In this document: positions 25,779 through 36,138 of the stretch, piece after piece
Layout: every line of letters begins with the position of its first letter
Numbering within the stretch: the stretch's first letter is position 1
Assembly (NCBI GenBank): GCA_024405435.1
Contig: JAKSOU010000014.1
Location: 1-49,448 of the forward strand
Length of the DNA: 49,448 nucleotides
DNA from: Akkermansia sp.
GTDB taxonomy: Bacteria > Verrucomicrobiota > Verrucomicrobiia > Verrucomicrobiales > Akkermansiaceae
Direction: 5' to 3'
Notes under the pieces: generated by a model
What the model saw: only the letters and a program-made list of their open reading frames with translations
Told to the model about the DNA's origin: nothing
Database searches by the model: none
Program-made: the position numbers and the translations under genes

Positions 25779-27068
25779 ATGGCCACCACAGACATCACCG
25801 CCCTCATCGACTACTACGTTCGCGAAAAGGACCTCACCCGCGAGCGCGTCATCCAGGCACTCGAAGCTTCCTTCCTCACCGCGTACTCCAAAATGGTGCC
25901 CGGCGCGGAACGCATCCAGAACATCCACGCCGTCATCAACACCCAGAAGGGCACGGTGAAAATCAAGGCGGACATGACCGTGGTGAACGACGACGAGATG
26001 CAGGACAGCTTCAACGAGGTGAAGCTGAGCACCGCCAAGCTCATCTCCGCCAAGACCGGCAAGGAATGCCAGCCCGGCGACATCATCTCCGTGAACATCA
26101 CCCCGCGGGACTTCGGGCGCATTGCCGTGCAGGTGGCGCGCCAGACCATGCAGCAGCGCATCCGCAAGGCGGAGCAGGAAATGCTGGCGGACGTGTTCCG
26201 CGACCGCGCGGGCGAGCTGGTGACCGGCACCGTGCGCCGCTACGACAAGGGCGATGTGATAGTGGAGGTGGACAAGTACGAGGGCATCGTACCGCAGCGC
26301 CAGCGCATCCCCGGCGAGGACTACAACAGCGGGGACAAGATGCGCTTCTACATTGTGGAGGTGCGCGACGGCGTGCGCGGCAACGAGCTCATCCTCTCCC
26401 GCAGCCACCCCAACCTGGTGAAGCGCCTCTTCGAGAACGAGGTGAGCGAAATCGGCGAGGGCCTGGTGAAAATCGTCAACATCGTGCGCGATGCCGGCTA
26501 CCGCACCAAGCTGGTGGTGCACAGCGACGACCCGAACGTGGACCCGATAGGCGCCTGCGTTGGAATGCGCGGCGCCCGCGTGAAAAACGTGGTGAACGAG
26601 CTGAACCGCGAGAAGGTGGACATCCTGGAATACACGGAGGACAAGGGCGCCATGGTGACGGACTCCCTGGCACCCATAGAGCCGGTGAGCGTGCGGGTGG
26701 ACAAGGAGGCCCGCGTGGTCACCGTGATCGTGGAGGACGACAAGGCCGCAGCCAAGGCCAAGGGCCGCAAGGGGCAGAACGTGCGCCTCACCGCGCGCCT
26801 CATCTCCACCCCTGAGGAAAAGTGGGATGTGCGCGTGGAAGCGCACGACGAGCAGGAAAGCACGCGCAGCAGCGCCCGCGAGGGTGCCGCGGCGCTGGTG
26901 CAGGTGCTCGGCATCACGGATGAGCTTGCCTCCGCCATGGTGGCAGCGGGTTTCACCACGCTGCAGGGCATTGCCGAATACGTGGAGGAAGGCGACCTGG
27001 TGGATGCCCTGGGCATCACCCCGGATGAGGAGAAGGCCATTATCGAGAAGGCCAAGGCCAACTGCTAA
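25779..27068 (+). CDS. nusA: Transcription termination/antitermination factor NusA
   Basis: 429 residues. N-terminal RNA-polymerase-binding domain (1-140), S1 domain (about 146-210, ELVTGTVRRYDKGDVIVEVD), two KH domains (DPIGACVGMRGARVKNVV, then KAKGRKGQNVRLTARL), and a short C-terminal helix-hairpin-helix region (VQVLGITDELASAMVAAG, then DALGITPDEEKAIIEKAK). The protein controls pausing, termination and antitermination. rimP, which usually precedes nusA, is not here; the upstream region holds only promoter and attenuator. infB begins 24 bp after the stop. No Shine-Dalgarno before the ATG. Confidence 0.97.
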   Translation: MATTDITALIDYYVREKDLTRERVIQALEASFLTAYSKMVPGAERIQNIHAVINTQKGTVKIKADMTVVNDDEMQDSFNEVKLSTAKLISAKTGKECQPGDIISVNITPRDFGRIAVQVARQTMQQRIRKAEQEMLADVFRDRAGELVTGTVRRYDKGDVIVEVDKYEGIVPQRQRIPGEDYNSGDKMRFYIVEVRDGVRGNELILSRSHPNLVKRLFENEVSEIGEGLVKIVNIVRDAGYRTKLVVHSDDPNVDPIGACVGMRGARVKNVVNELNREKVDILEYTEDKGAMVTDSLAPIEPVSVRVDKEARVVTVIVEDDKAAAKAKGRKGQNVRLTARLISTPEEKWDVRVEAHDEQESTRSSAREGAAALVQVLGITDELASAMVAAGFTTLQGIAEYVEEGDLVDALGITPDEEKAIIEKAKANC

Positions 27069-27092
27069 CACCAACAACCCAACACCAATCAC

Positions 27093-29174
27093 ATGCCAGA
27101 CAAGGAAACAAAGAAAGGCGAAGTGCTCGACCTGCTGGGCGGCAAGAAGCGCAAGAAGGCGGAACCCGCCGCCGAGGAGAAACCCGCGGCCACCAAGAAG
27201 CCTGCCGCGGAGAAAAAGCCCGCGGCCCCCAAGAAGGCCGCGCTTGACCTGCTCTCCCGCAAGCCCAAGAAGGCCGCGGAACCTGCATCGGAAGAGAAAA
27301 AGCCGGAACCCGCGGCCCCTGCGCCCGCGCAGGTCCCCGAACCGGCCCCCCAGCCCGCACCGGAACCCGCAGCCGATGGCGGCGACGACAAATCGCTCAG
27401 CATCAAGGCTCCCATCTCCGTGGCGGATTTGGCCGCGCACATGGGGCTCAAACCCTTCAAGCTGATTGCGGAGCTGCTGCCCATGGGCGTGTTCGCCAAC
27501 CCCGCCACCACGCTGGACAGCGACCAGGTGGCCGCCCTGTGCGAGAAGCACGGCATCACCTACGAGCGCCAGAAGCGCGAGAAGGGTGCCGGCGTGAAGG
27601 CACCCGTGGAGGTCATTGTGGAGCCGGAGGCCAAGCCCGTGGAGGAGGAGCCGGAGGAGGTGCTCAAGCTCCGCACCCCCATCATCACCGTCATGGGCCA
27701 CGTGGACCACGGCAAGACCTCCCTGCTGGACTACATCCGCCGCACCAAGGTGGTGGCGGGAGAGGCCGGCGGCATCACCCAGCACATCGGCGCCTACACC
27801 GTGGAGCACGACGGGCACACGCTCACGTTCATCGACACCCCCGGCCACGCCATCTTCACGGAGATGCGCGCCCGCGGCGCTGACGTGACGGATATCGTGG
27901 TGCTGGTGGTGGCGGCCAACGACGGCATCATGCCGCAGACCAAGGAGGCCATCATGCACGCCAAGGCCGCGGAGAAGACCATCATCGTGGCCGTCAACAA
28001 GTGCGACCTGCCCGCCGCGGACCCCGTGCGCGTGCGCACCCAGCTGATGGAGGAGGGCCTGGTGCCCACCGATTTCGGCGGTGACGTGGAGTGCGTGGAC
28101 GTGTCCGCCGCCAAGGGCACGGGCATCAACGACCTGCTGGACCTGCTGTGCCTGCAGGCGGAGGTGCTGGAGCTCAAGGCCAACCCCAAGGCCAACTGCC
28201 GCGCCTCCATCATCGAGGCCCGCATGGAACAGGGCAAGGGCAGCTCCGCTACCGTCATTGTGCAGAGCGGCACCCTCAAGGTGGGCATGCCCTTCATCTG
28301 CGGCCCCTACGCCGGAAAGGTCAAGACCATGCTGGACGACCAGGGCCAGAAGATCAAGAAGGTCACCCCGGGCATGCCGGCGGAAGTCTCCGGGTTCATC
28401 GAGACGCCCAACGTGGGCGACGAGATGGTGGAGATGGACAACGAGCGCAGCGCGCGCAAGCTCTCCGAGGAACGCATGGAGGAGCTGCGCCAGCAGCGCC
28501 TCACCGCACCGCGCCGCTCCCGCATGGAGGACCTGCTCGCCATGATGGGCGACTCCAACCAGAAGGCCGTGCTCAAGCTCTACCTCAAGGGCGACGTGCA
28601 GGGCTCCGTGGAGGCTATCAAGAAGGCCATCATGGATATCGAGAGCGAGAAGGTGGAGTGCCAGTTCATCGGCGCCGCTGCCGGGCCCATCTCGGAGAGC
28701 GATGTGCTGCTGGCCTCCTCCTCCGACGCCGTTATCCTGGGCTTCAACGTGAAGGTGGAGACCAACGCCGTGAAGGCCGTGAAGCGCGAGGGCGTGCAGG
28801 TCAAGATCTTCTCCATCGTCTATGAGCTTATCGACCAGGTGAAGGACGCCATGCTCGGCCTGCTGGAACCGGAAACCCGCGAAACTGTTTTGGGTCATGC
28901 CGAGATTAAGCAGGTCTTCAAGTTGAACAAAGGCAAGGCTGCGGGGTCTTATGTATCGGACGGCAAGATGCTGCGCACCGCAGAGGCACGCGTGCTGCGT
29001 GACGGACAGGTGGTGTTCGACGGCAAGATGTCCACCCTCCGCCGCTTCCAGGACGAAGTGGAGGAGGTGAAGAGCGGCCTCGAATGCGGCATCCGCCTCG
29101 CCGAGTACAACGACTACGAGGAGGGCGACGTCATCGAGTGCTACACACTGGAGAAAATCAAGCAAACGCTGTAA
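27093..29174 (+). CDS. infB: Translation initiation factor IF-2
   Basis: 693 residues, short for IF-2 because the N-terminal Lys/Ala/Pro-rich region is only about 100 residues. An IF2_N-type domain follows ([20 protein letters not shown]), then the G domain from about residue 195: [12 protein letters not shown] (G1), GITQHIG (G2), DTPGHAIF (G3), NKCDLP (G4) and SAAKG (G5), then beta-barrel domains and the C-terminal fMet-tRNA-binding domain (GMLECGIRL-like [18 protein letters not shown]). The protein delivers initiator tRNA to the ribosome. It starts 24 bp after nusA without a Shine-Dalgarno (leader is A/C-rich), and rbfA follows 12 bp after it. Confidence 0.97.
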   Translation: MPDKETKKGEVLDLLGGKKRKKAEPAAEEKPAATKKPAAEKKPAAPKKAALDLLSRKPKKAAEPASEEKKPEPAAPAPAQVPEPAPQPAPEPAADGGDDKSLSIKAPISVADLAAHMGLKPFKLIAELLPMGVFANPATTLDSDQVAALCEKHGITYERQKREKGAGVKAPVEVIVEPEAKPVEEEPEEVLKLRTPIITVMGHVDHGKTSLLDYIRRTKVVAGEAGGITQHIGAYTVEHDGHTLTFIDTPGHAIFTEMRARGADVTDIVVLVVAANDGIMPQTKEAIMHAKAAEKTIIVAVNKCDLPAADPVRVRTQLMEEGLVPTDFGGDVECVDVSAAKGTGINDLLDLLCLQAEVLELKANPKANCRASIIEARMEQGKGSSATVIVQSGTLKVGMPFICGPYAGKVKTMLDDQGQKIKKVTPGMPAEVSGFIETPNVGDEMVEMDNERSARKLSEERMEELRQQRLTAPRRSRMEDLLAMMGDSNQKAVLKLYLKGDVQGSVEAIKKAIMDIESEKVECQFIGAAAGPISESDVLLASSSDAVILGFNVKVETNAVKAVKREGVQVKIFSIVYELIDQVKDAMLGLLEPETRETVLGHAEIKQVFKLNKGKAAGSYVSDGKMLRTAEARVLRDGQVVFDGKMSTLRRFQDEVEEVKSGLECGIRLAEYNDYEEGDVIECYTLEKIKQTL

Positions 29175-29186
29175 ATCGCACACGCC

Positions 29187-29573
29187 ATGCCATCACGCCG
29201 ACTGGAAAGGGTCAACGAGCTGATGAAGCGGGAAATCGGCACCTTCGTGCAGAAGGAGTTCGAATGGCCCGGCACCATCGTATCCATACTGGATGTGGAA
29301 ATCACGGAAGACCTGAAGGAAGGCCGCGTGTGGGTGGGCGTGGTGGGGCGCATGCACCCGGACCAGGTGCTGGAGAAGCTCAACCGCAACCACGGTGAGA
29401 TACAGCGCGCCGTGAGCCGGCGGGTGACGCTGCGCAACACACCGCGGCTCACCTTCAAGCATGACAACTCCGCGCAGCGCGGGGTGGCCATGGTGAACCT
29501 GCTGGACGACATAGAGCGCAACCTTCCGAAGGCACCGCCCCTGCCGGAGGGAGAGCACGACCCGGAAATCTAA
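29187..29573 (+). CDS. rbfA: 30S ribosome-binding factor RbfA
   Basis: 128 residues, normal for RbfA, a KH-like protein acting in late 30S maturation. It begins RRLERVNELMKREIGTFVQ, then SILDVEITEDLKEGRVWVGV and RNTPRLTFKHDNSAQRGVAM, all matching the family pattern. The nusA-infB-rbfA order is the classic one. The AsmA-like gene follows after 13 bp. Confidence 0.94.
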   Translation: MPSRRLERVNELMKREIGTFVQKEFEWPGTIVSILDVEITEDLKEGRVWVGVVGRMHPDQVLEKLNRNHGEIQRAVSRRVTLRNTPRLTFKHDNSAQRGVAMVNLLDDIERNLPKAPPLPEGEHDPEI

Positions 29574-29586
29574 CCCCGCCGCAGGC

Positions 29587-32500
29587 ATGGCAGGCAAACT
29601 GAAAATCAAGCGCAACGGCGGATGCCTCCCCACGTTGAGTTTGCTGGCCATGCTCCTGTTGGGCGGCGTGCTTGCGTGGCTTTCCCTGGTGGGCTTGCCG
29701 GACAGCGCGCTGCGGCGCCTGGAGCGGGAGGCCGCCGCCGCCGGGGTGCCAGTGAAGGTGGGTGCCATCAAGCTCTCGCCGGGCAGCGGGCTGGCGCTCA
29801 AGGTGGAGGATGTCTCCCTAGCCGTGCCGCAGGCGGATGCGCCGGACGCCACGCTGAAGGCGCGCAAGGTGAAGGTGCGCTTCTCCCTGATGAACCTTTT
29901 GGCGGGCGATTGGATACCCGCAAGCCTGTACATGCGCGCGGCGGAGGCCGCCGTGCCGCTCTCCCGCAACGGGGAGGAAACGCTCACGGCGGTGAACCTG
30001 GACATGCAGGGCGCGCACAACGCCCGCGAGGAGAGGTTGGACCTCAGGGCCTCCTCCAACCTGCAGGGCGTAGACCTGGACCTGCACGCCTTCCTGCCGG
30101 AGGAAATGCTCACCGCAGAAAGCCAGGCGGAATCCGCCGGACCGCTCGATTTGCCCAAGCTGCTGGCGGAGGCCCGCCCCAAGATGGAGCAGGCCTACCG
30201 TGAGATTGGGGCGCAGCACTGGCAGAACGCGCCCTCCCTCTTCCTGGCCGTGGACTGCCTGGACAAGGGTTCCCCGGTGGTGCTCATCTTTGCAAACGTG
30301 GAGTCCTACGAATACGGCGGCTACCACTTCCGCGAGATTTCCGTGGATGCCAACTACCATGAGGATATCCTGGTGGTGAACGCCATGCGCTTCCATACGG
30401 CGAACCCGGACGCGGAGGTGGAGTTCAAGGGCGGGTACGACATAGGGCACAGGCTGCTGGATTTCCAGTTCAAGAGCAACGCGGCGCTGCTCCTCATGCT
30501 GCGCGATGTGCTGGGAGAGGATGCGCCCGCCGCGCTCCGCGCCTTCTCGCACGCGCAGGACACCACGCCCCATATCGAGCTGGAGGGGCAGGCCGAATTC
30601 ACCGATGATTTCGCCATCAACAGCATCAGCACACGCGGCTCCCTGGAGATTGGCGAATGCGCCTTCAACGACTCCACCATCAACCGCGCCTTCATCTCGT
30701 TCTTCTACGACAACGGCAACTTCAACCTCAGCGAGCTGAGCGTCGACTTCCCCGACGGCGGCTTGCGCGCCTCCGGCAGCATCACGCAGGAGCTCGGCCG
30801 CGCCCGGGTGGATATCACCATGCCGGAACCCAGCCTGGAGAAGCTGCTGGGCAACCTGTACGGCGAACCCGTCTCCCTGCCGGAGGACATCAAGGCGGAG
30901 GGCGTCATCCACCTGGCGGCGGAGACGGACATGAGCACCAAGCCCTTCATTCCCGGCAAAACCCGCCTGGAGGAGATGGTGCCCACGCTGCACAACGTGA
31001 AGCTGCTGCTGGAGCCGGAGCGCCTGGCATACGCGGGAACCGCGCTCACCCGCCCTTCCCTGCAACTGAGCGTGAGCGGCACCAACCTGACAATGGAGAG
31101 GCCGGAAACCGCAGAGGCGCAGAGCGTGACGGTGGACTTCTCTGCCGAGGCCGTGGAGCATGCGCTCAGCGAGGGCAACACCCTGAAAGTCTTCAAACCC
31201 GCGATGCATGCAGAATTCAGCGGCGTGCGCATGCTGCCGGACAATTTTGAGAAAAGCACCGCGGACCACCTGAAGGCCCGTCTGCAGGCGGATTCCGCCA
31301 CCACGCGCCACGGCACCCTGAACGGCATCTCCCTGGATGCAGACGTGCCGGACATGGCCTGGGACTGGCACCACAGCGCCGTTGGCGGCACCATGGCCAT
31401 GGCGGTACGCGAAATCGAGGCGGCAGAAGGATTCACCGCCGCCAACCTCGCCATCGCCATCGGAGTGGCGGACTACAAGGAGGGCTCCGCAACCTTGAGC
31501 ATGGATACAAGGGACAGACACTTCTCCACCAGCATGGGCATACTCCAGGAAACGGAAGACACGGTACTGCTCACCGTAAAGGATGCGGACATACCGCTGG
31601 CGGCACTGCAGCCGCTGCTGTTCCCGGACGGCCCGCCCACGGAGGATTTCCTTCTCCCGGAGAAGGTGCTGCTGAACGGCAGGGCCCGGTACAACCTCGA
31701 CAAGGAAACCCTTTACGCGGGAACCGCGGACCTGCACGTGCCCCAACTGGTGCGCACGCCCCACAAGGTGGCCGCCCTGCGAGGAAAAAACACCACGCTG
31801 GACGTGACGCTACACGCCGATTGGAACACCAACGCCGAGGGGCACACCACCTACACCGCCGACACCGTTATCGCGGATTCCACGGGCAAGCTGGACCTGA
31901 AGCTGGACGGCGTCCTGGACAGCCGTATCCACATCACCGGCACGTCATCCATCCTGGTGAGCAGCTTCGACAACCTGCTGGACGATGAGGACGCGCACCG
32001 CATCATGGCGGACTTCCGCACGCGCGGGGACACCTACACGCGGGCGGAGAACATTGATGCGCTGGTGGACTACTCCAACGGCGTGCGCGTCTCCTGCCAC
32101 TGCGAGGGCGACGTGGGCAACCTGGAATACATGACCGGCATTCTCCAGCTGGAGAAGGCGGAGGACGGCACCCTCACCGGAAAGGAGGAGGTGCGCACGG
32201 ACCTGCCGGACAAGGACCCCATCAGCACATTCAAGCACGGCAGCTGCAAGGTGGACGTGGACCTGCTGCTGGATGCGGTGGACGCGGCGGGGGAACCCGT
32301 TCCCAACCGCCAGCTCGTCAACCTTTCCGACATCACGCTGGAGTACGACAACCGGCCGTGGCAAAAGCGGCGCGGCTTCACCGGCGGCCCCGCCAGCTCC
32401 ACCTTCACCTGCTCCAGCATCATCTTTGATTTGGAAATCAACCGCATGGACCTGGAGAACGGCTCCGGCTGCGTGTACCCCGCGTACGCCTTCGGCACGT

Positions 32501-33516
32501 TCTTCCCCCCGCTGCAGGATTTCATGAAGGACATCATCACGCCGGAGCCCGTGCAGGTGGAAAGCAAGCACTGCGTGTTCCCCATCGCCAAGCGCACCCA
32601 GGCACCCATCCTCGGCACCATCCGCGTCTCCGCCAACAAACCCTGCGCCTACCATTTCCTGGGTACAGACCTGCCGGTGGAGCGCTTCTCCTGCTTTGTG
32701 GACCTCACGGATGATTTCGTCACCATCGACCGCCTGAACGGCAAGAGCTTCGACGGCGCACTGAACGGAACCGTCAAAATCGGCATCAGCGGGAAACACA
32801 CCTCCGTGGACGGCTACGTGGCCCTGGATTGCGCGGACCTGCAGAAAATCGGCAAAGCCTACGATATCGAGCTCAACAACGCCAACTGCCGCGGCAACAT
32901 ACGCTTCCGGGCACCCTCCGCGGAATTGAAGGCCCTGCAGGCGTACGGCGAGGCCTCAATCAAAGACGCCGACCTCATGCAGCTGAGCATCTTCTCGCCC
33001 ATCAGCGATTTCATCTCGGACATTCCCGGGCACATCTTCAAGATGAAGGACAGCGTGACCGGGCAGAAGACACCCGACGAACCGGGGGTCATGCGCCGCG
33101 CCGCCACTGCCGTCTTCTCATCTCCCAAGAAAATCATCAAGGGCATAGGCGACACCGCCCAGAAGGTGCCCTTCGTGAACCACTTCATCGCGTACGACAT
33201 ACAAGACGCCTACCTCTCCTACACCATCAAGGACGGCCACATGCGCTCCCGCACCATGAAGGCCATGGGCGCCAACCTCACCGTGCGGGCAAACGTGGAC
33301 CTGGACCTGGACACCCTGGCCATCACCGGCGACATGTGGCCGGATCTCTCCAGCGTGCCCGCCCTGGTGCTCAGGCCCCTCACCTTCCTCTCCCGCTTCA
33401 TCGTGGATATCCACCTGGGCGGCACGCTCAAGGACCTGAAATGGAACTTCGGCCTGAAGGAGAGGAAGAAGAATGGAGAAACCGGGCAAACGCCCCCAAC
33501 GCAGACAAAGCCGTGA
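29587..33516 (+). CDS. Large AsmA-like envelope protein
   Basis: 1309 residues: a basic N-terminus, one transmembrane anchor (about 15-35, LSLLAMLLLGGVLAWLSLVG), then a long exported beta-rich region with the start PDSALRRLEREAAAAGVPVKVGAIKLSPG typical of AsmA/DUF3971 proteins. The C-terminal third (DDFVTIDRLNGKSFDGALNG, YGEASIKDADLMQL, VRANVDLDLDTLAITGDMWP) resembles the AsmA-like C-terminal domain. Such proteins form long grooves linked to phospholipid transport between membranes or outer-membrane assembly. The cardiolipin synthase start overlaps its stop, which fits a lipid role. It ends in a Lys/Thr-rich tail. The exact subfamily is uncertain. Confidence 0.75.
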   Translation: MAGKLKIKRNGGCLPTLSLLAMLLLGGVLAWLSLVGLPDSALRRLEREAAAAGVPVKVGAIKLSPGSGLALKVEDVSLAVPQADAPDATLKARKVKVRFSLMNLLAGDWIPASLYMRAAEAAVPLSRNGEETLTAVNLDMQGAHNAREERLDLRASSNLQGVDLDLHAFLPEEMLTAESQAESAGPLDLPKLLAEARPKMEQAYREIGAQHWQNAPSLFLAVDCLDKGSPVVLIFANVESYEYGGYHFREISVDANYHEDILVVNAMRFHTANPDAEVEFKGGYDIGHRLLDFQFKSNAALLLMLRDVLGEDAPAALRAFSHAQDTTPHIELEGQAEFTDDFAINSISTRGSLEIGECAFNDSTINRAFISFFYDNGNFNLSELSVDFPDGGLRASGSITQELGRARVDITMPEPSLEKLLGNLYGEPVSLPEDIKAEGVIHLAAETDMSTKPFIPGKTRLEEMVPTLHNVKLLLEPERLAYAGTALTRPSLQLSVSGTNLTMERPETAEAQSVTVDFSAEAVEHALSEGNTLKVFKPAMHAEFSGVRMLPDNFEKSTADHLKARLQADSATTRHGTLNGISLDADVPDMAWDWHHSAVGGTMAMAVREIEAAEGFTAANLAIAIGVADYKEGSATLSMDTRDRHFSTSMGILQETEDTVLLTVKDADIPLAALQPLLFPDGPPTEDFLLPEKVLLNGRARYNLDKETLYAGTADLHVPQLVRTPHKVAALRGKNTTLDVTLHADWNTNAEGHTTYTADTVIADSTGKLDLKLDGVLDSRIHITGTSSILVSSFDNLLDDEDAHRIMADFRTRGDTYTRAENIDALVDYSNGVRVSCHCEGDVGNLEYMTGILQLEKAEDGTLTGKEEVRTDLPDKDPISTFKHGSCKVDVDLLLDAVDAAGEPVPNRQLVNLSDITLEYDNRPWQKRRGFTGGPASSTFTCSSIIFDLEINRMDLENGSGCVYPAYAFGTFFPPLQDFMKDIITPEPVQVESKHCVFPIAKRTQAPILGTIRVSANKPCAYHFLGTDLPVERFSCFVDLTDDFVTIDRLNGKSFDGALNGTVKIGISGKHTSVDGYVALDCADLQKIGKAYDIELNNANCRGNIRFRAPSAELKALQAYGEASIKDADLMQLSIFSPISDFISDIPGHIFKMKDSVTGQKTPDEPGVMRRAATAVFSSPKKIIKGIGDTAQKVPFVNHFIAYDIQDAYLSYTIKDGHMRSRTMKAMGANLTVRANVDLDLDTLAITGDMWPDLSSVPALVLRPLTFLSRFIVDIHLGGTLKDLKWNFGLKERKKNGETGQTPPTQTKP

Positions 33517-34970
33517 TTCCGCCCTTCCCCAGCATGCTGGCGCACAGCCCGGAGGCAACCGTTGCGTGGACAACGGCCGCGCTCGCCCTATGCCTTGCCG
33601 TTGGCTGCGTGTTGGCCGTGCATTCGCTGATGCACACGCGCTCCACCCAAGGTGCCGTGGCGTGGATCATCTGCTTGGTCACCATACCCGTGGTTGCCGT
33701 TCCGCTCTACCTGTTATTCGGCATGCGGAGCATCGACCGCAGGACAAAGCGCGAGATGGCGGCGTGCGGCGCGGATGCGCTCCAGCCGCTCATGGAGCCG
33801 TTCCTGGTGGAAGGGAACGCCGTCGGCCGCACCCTGTGGCGCTGCTGCGGTTGCGCCCCCTGCTCCGGCAACGCGGTGGAGCTGCTGCGCGACGGAAACG
33901 ACACCTACCCGGAGCTGGAGAGGGCCATCCGCGCGGCCAGGCGCTTTGTGATGGTGGAGTTCTACATCATCCGCAGCGACAAGGTGGGCGACAAGCTGCG
34001 GGATTTGCTCATGGAGCGCGCGCGGGCCGGGCTGGACGTGTACGTCATCTATGATGAGATAGGCTCCATGAAACTGCCGCAGGGCTACCTGGGAGAGCTG
34101 CGGCAAGCCGGGGTGAAGGTGGCACCCTTCAACGGGCACCGCTTCTGGCTTTCCTCCATCCTGCGCGTCAATTTCCGCAACCACCGCAAGCTCGTGGTGG
34201 TGGACGGCGAGCTCGCGTACATGGGCAGCCTGAACATCGGCCTGGAATACTGGCGCTACAAGAAGCCGCGAAAGCGCAACGAATACTGGCGGGACACCTT
34301 CATCAGCCTCCAGGGTCCCGCCGTCTGCCAGACCATGCAGAGCTTCATGCGCGACTGGTACCGCGCCACCGGGGAAAACATCGGCCCCAAGGTGCAGGTG
34401 CAGCCGTCGGCGGCGGGCGCGCAGACATGCCAGCTCATCCCCTCCTCGCCGAACGACGGTGCCACGAGCCACTGGCACATGCTGGTGCAGGAGCTGGCGG
34501 CGCAGGCACGCGAGCGCCTGTGGCTCACCACGCCGTACTTTGTGCCCACGGAGGCGCTGTACTCCGCGCTGCAGGGGGCGGCCCTGCGCGGGGTGGACGT
34601 GCGCATCCTAGTGCCGCAGAAGAGCGACAACAAGATGGCGGACCTGGCGCGGCTCACATTCCAGCACGGCCTGGTGTCCCGCGGCGTGAAGATGCTGGCC
34701 TACACGCCGGGCGTGCTGCATGAAAAGGTCACCCTGATGGACCGCGAGCTGTGCAGCATAGGCTCCGCCAACATGGACGAGCGCTCCCTGCGCCTCAATT
34801 TCGAGCTGACCATGCTGCTGGAGGGGCGTGAGATGAACGCGCGCGTGGCCGCCATGCTGGAGGAAGACATGAGCCGGTGCGTGGAGCTCAAGGCGGATGC
34901 CTGTGAGAAATCCAGCTGGCCGGTGCGCGTGGCTGCGCGCGTGTTCCGCCTGTTCTCCCCCGTGCTGTAG
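33513..34970 (+). CDS. cls: Cardiolipin synthase (phospholipase D superfamily)
   Basis: About 485 residues. Two N-terminal transmembrane segments (TAALALCLAVGCVLAVHSLM and VAWIICLVTIPVVAVPLYLL) precede two HKD catalytic motifs: NHRKLVVVDGELAYMGSLNI and LHEKVTLMDRELCSIGSANM. This is the bacterial ClsA-type layout; it joins two phosphatidylglycerols into cardiolipin at the inner membrane. The GTG at 33513 overlaps the previous stop (GTGA), suggesting coupling; ATG 33534 would remove seven residues and is also possible. Last gene of the nusA operon; alr converges 7 bp downstream. Confidence 0.93.
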   Translation: MIPPFPSMLAHSPEATVAWTTAALALCLAVGCVLAVHSLMHTRSTQGAVAWIICLVTIPVVAVPLYLLFGMRSIDRRTKREMAACGADALQPLMEPFLVEGNAVGRTLWRCCGCAPCSGNAVELLRDGNDTYPELERAIRAARRFVMVEFYIIRSDKVGDKLRDLLMERARAGLDVYVIYDEIGSMKLPQGYLGELRQAGVKVAPFNGHRFWLSSILRVNFRNHRKLVVVDGELAYMGSLNIGLEYWRYKKPRKRNEYWRDTFISLQGPAVCQTMQSFMRDWYRATGENIGPKVQVQPSAAGAQTCQLIPSSPNDGATSHWHMLVQELAAQARERLWLTTPYFVPTEALYSALQGAALRGVDVRILVPQKSDNKMADLARLTFQHGLVSRGVKMLAYTPGVLHEKVTLMDRELCSIGSANMDERSLRLNFELTMLLEGREMNARVAAMLEEDMSRCVELKADACEKSSWPVRVAARVFRLFSPVL

Positions 34971-34977
34971 CGGCGAA

Positions 34978-36078
34978 TCAGTAGTTGCGCGGCAGGCGGG
35001 GCCCCAGGCCCGTGAAGATTTCCCAGACGATGGTGCCTGCGCGCTCCGCCACCTCCGTCACGGGGATGTGCGGGCCGATGAGCTCCACGGCATCGCCGGG
35101 GGCGGCCTCCGGCACCTCCGTTACATCCGCCATGATCTGGTCCATGGTCACGCGGCCCAGCATGGGGCAGTAGCGCCCGCGGATATATACGCGCGCTCCG
35201 GTGCCGGAGAGACAGCGGCTCCAGCCGTCTGCATACCCGATTCCGATGGTGGCCACGCGTGTGGGGCGTGTGGTGACGTAGGTTCTGCCGTATGCCACGC
35301 CGTGGCCGGCGGGGAGTTCGCGGATGAGCGAGATGCGGGAGGAAAGGCGCAGGGTGGGGCGCAGCACGCCATCGTAGATGGAGGCCATGGGGGCCACGCC
35401 GTAGAGCAGCAGGCCGGGGCGCGCCAGGTTGGCGGCGGGCACCTCGTAGCCCAGTTCGCCGGCGCTGGCGGCTATATGGCGGTAGCGCAGGTCGAAGTGC
35501 CGCGAGAGCTCCTGCACGCAATCCGTGAACACACCGATTTCGTCCTGGGTGAACGGCACGTCCTCGTCCGCCGCGGGGAAATGGGACATCACGCCCTCCA
35601 CGTCCAGGTTGGGCAGCGCGGCGATCTGCGGGGCCACCCCGCCGAGTTCCGCGGGGAGGAATCCCTCCCGCCCCATTCCGGTGTCCACGGCGATGTGCAC
35701 GGTGAACCGGCGGTTGCACAGGGCAGCCAGGCTTTGGAAGTGCTGAGCCTCCTCCATGGTGGAGATGGTGCAGCACCACCCCTGCTCCACAATCTCCGCG
35801 CGCTCGTCCGGGATGGTGGGGCCCAGGATAAAGGGCTTGGTGCGCAGGTTTGCCAGGGTGATGCGGCGGGCCTCCCCGGCGTTCGCCACGCCGAAGTACG
35901 CAATGCCGTCGGCATCCAGCCTGCGGGCCACGGGTTCCAGGCCGTGGCCGTACGCGCCGGCCTTGATGACGGGCATGAGCGCGGTGTCCGGCAGGGCCTG
36001 GCGTGCAATGTCCAGGTTGTGGGCGATGGCCTCCAGGTCCACATCCACCCAGGCGCGCGGTGAACTCTCGTGGTTCAT
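34978..36078 (-). CDS. alr: Alanine racemase
   Basis: 366 residues, normal for Alr. The PLP lysine is in VIKAGAYGHG (K39; usually KADAYGHG, so Gly replaces Asp) and the second catalytic base is the Tyr of IGIGYADGWSR. DTGMGREGF, RPGLLLYGVAP and CPMLGRVTMDQIMADVT are also typical. It makes D-Ala for peptidoglycan; mpl, the amidase and the deacetylase in this window also act on the wall. The promoter at 36085-36112 ends 6 bp before the ATG. It is separated from gltA by its own promoter region. Confidence 0.96.
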   Translation of the reverse strand: MNHESSPRAWVDVDLEAIAHNLDIARQALPDTALMPVIKAGAYGHGLEPVARRLDADGIAYFGVANAGEARRITLANLRTKPFILGPTIPDERAEIVEQGWCCTISTMEEAQHFQSLAALCNRRFTVHIAVDTGMGREGFLPAELGGVAPQIAALPNLDVEGVMSHFPAADEDVPFTQDEIGVFTDCVQELSRHFDLRYRHIAASAGELGYEVPAANLARPGLLLYGVAPMASIYDGVLRPTLRLSSRISLIRELPAGHGVAYGRTYVTTRPTRVATIGIGYADGWSRCLSGTGARVYIRGRYCPMLGRVTMDQIMADVTEVPEAAPGDAVELIGPHIPVTEVAERAGTIVWEIFTGLGPRLPRNY

Positions 36079-36084
36079 GGCTCC

Positions 36085-36112
36085 ATTCTACACCATGCCC
36101 GGCATTTCGCAA
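36085..36112 (-). promoter_or_regulatory. Promoter of alr
   Basis: TTGCGA (36107-36112) and TAGAAT (36085-36090), 16 bp spacing; the -10 box ends 6 bp before the ATG, predicting a leaderless mRNA. Confidence 0.65.
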
Positions 36113-36138
36113 GCCCGCATTGCGGCACGCGCAGCGGG

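Noticed and set aside
32829..33512. Long upstream extension of the cardiolipin synthase frame
   Set aside because: It lies inside the AsmA-like gene in another frame; the membrane domain starts at 33513 or 33534.
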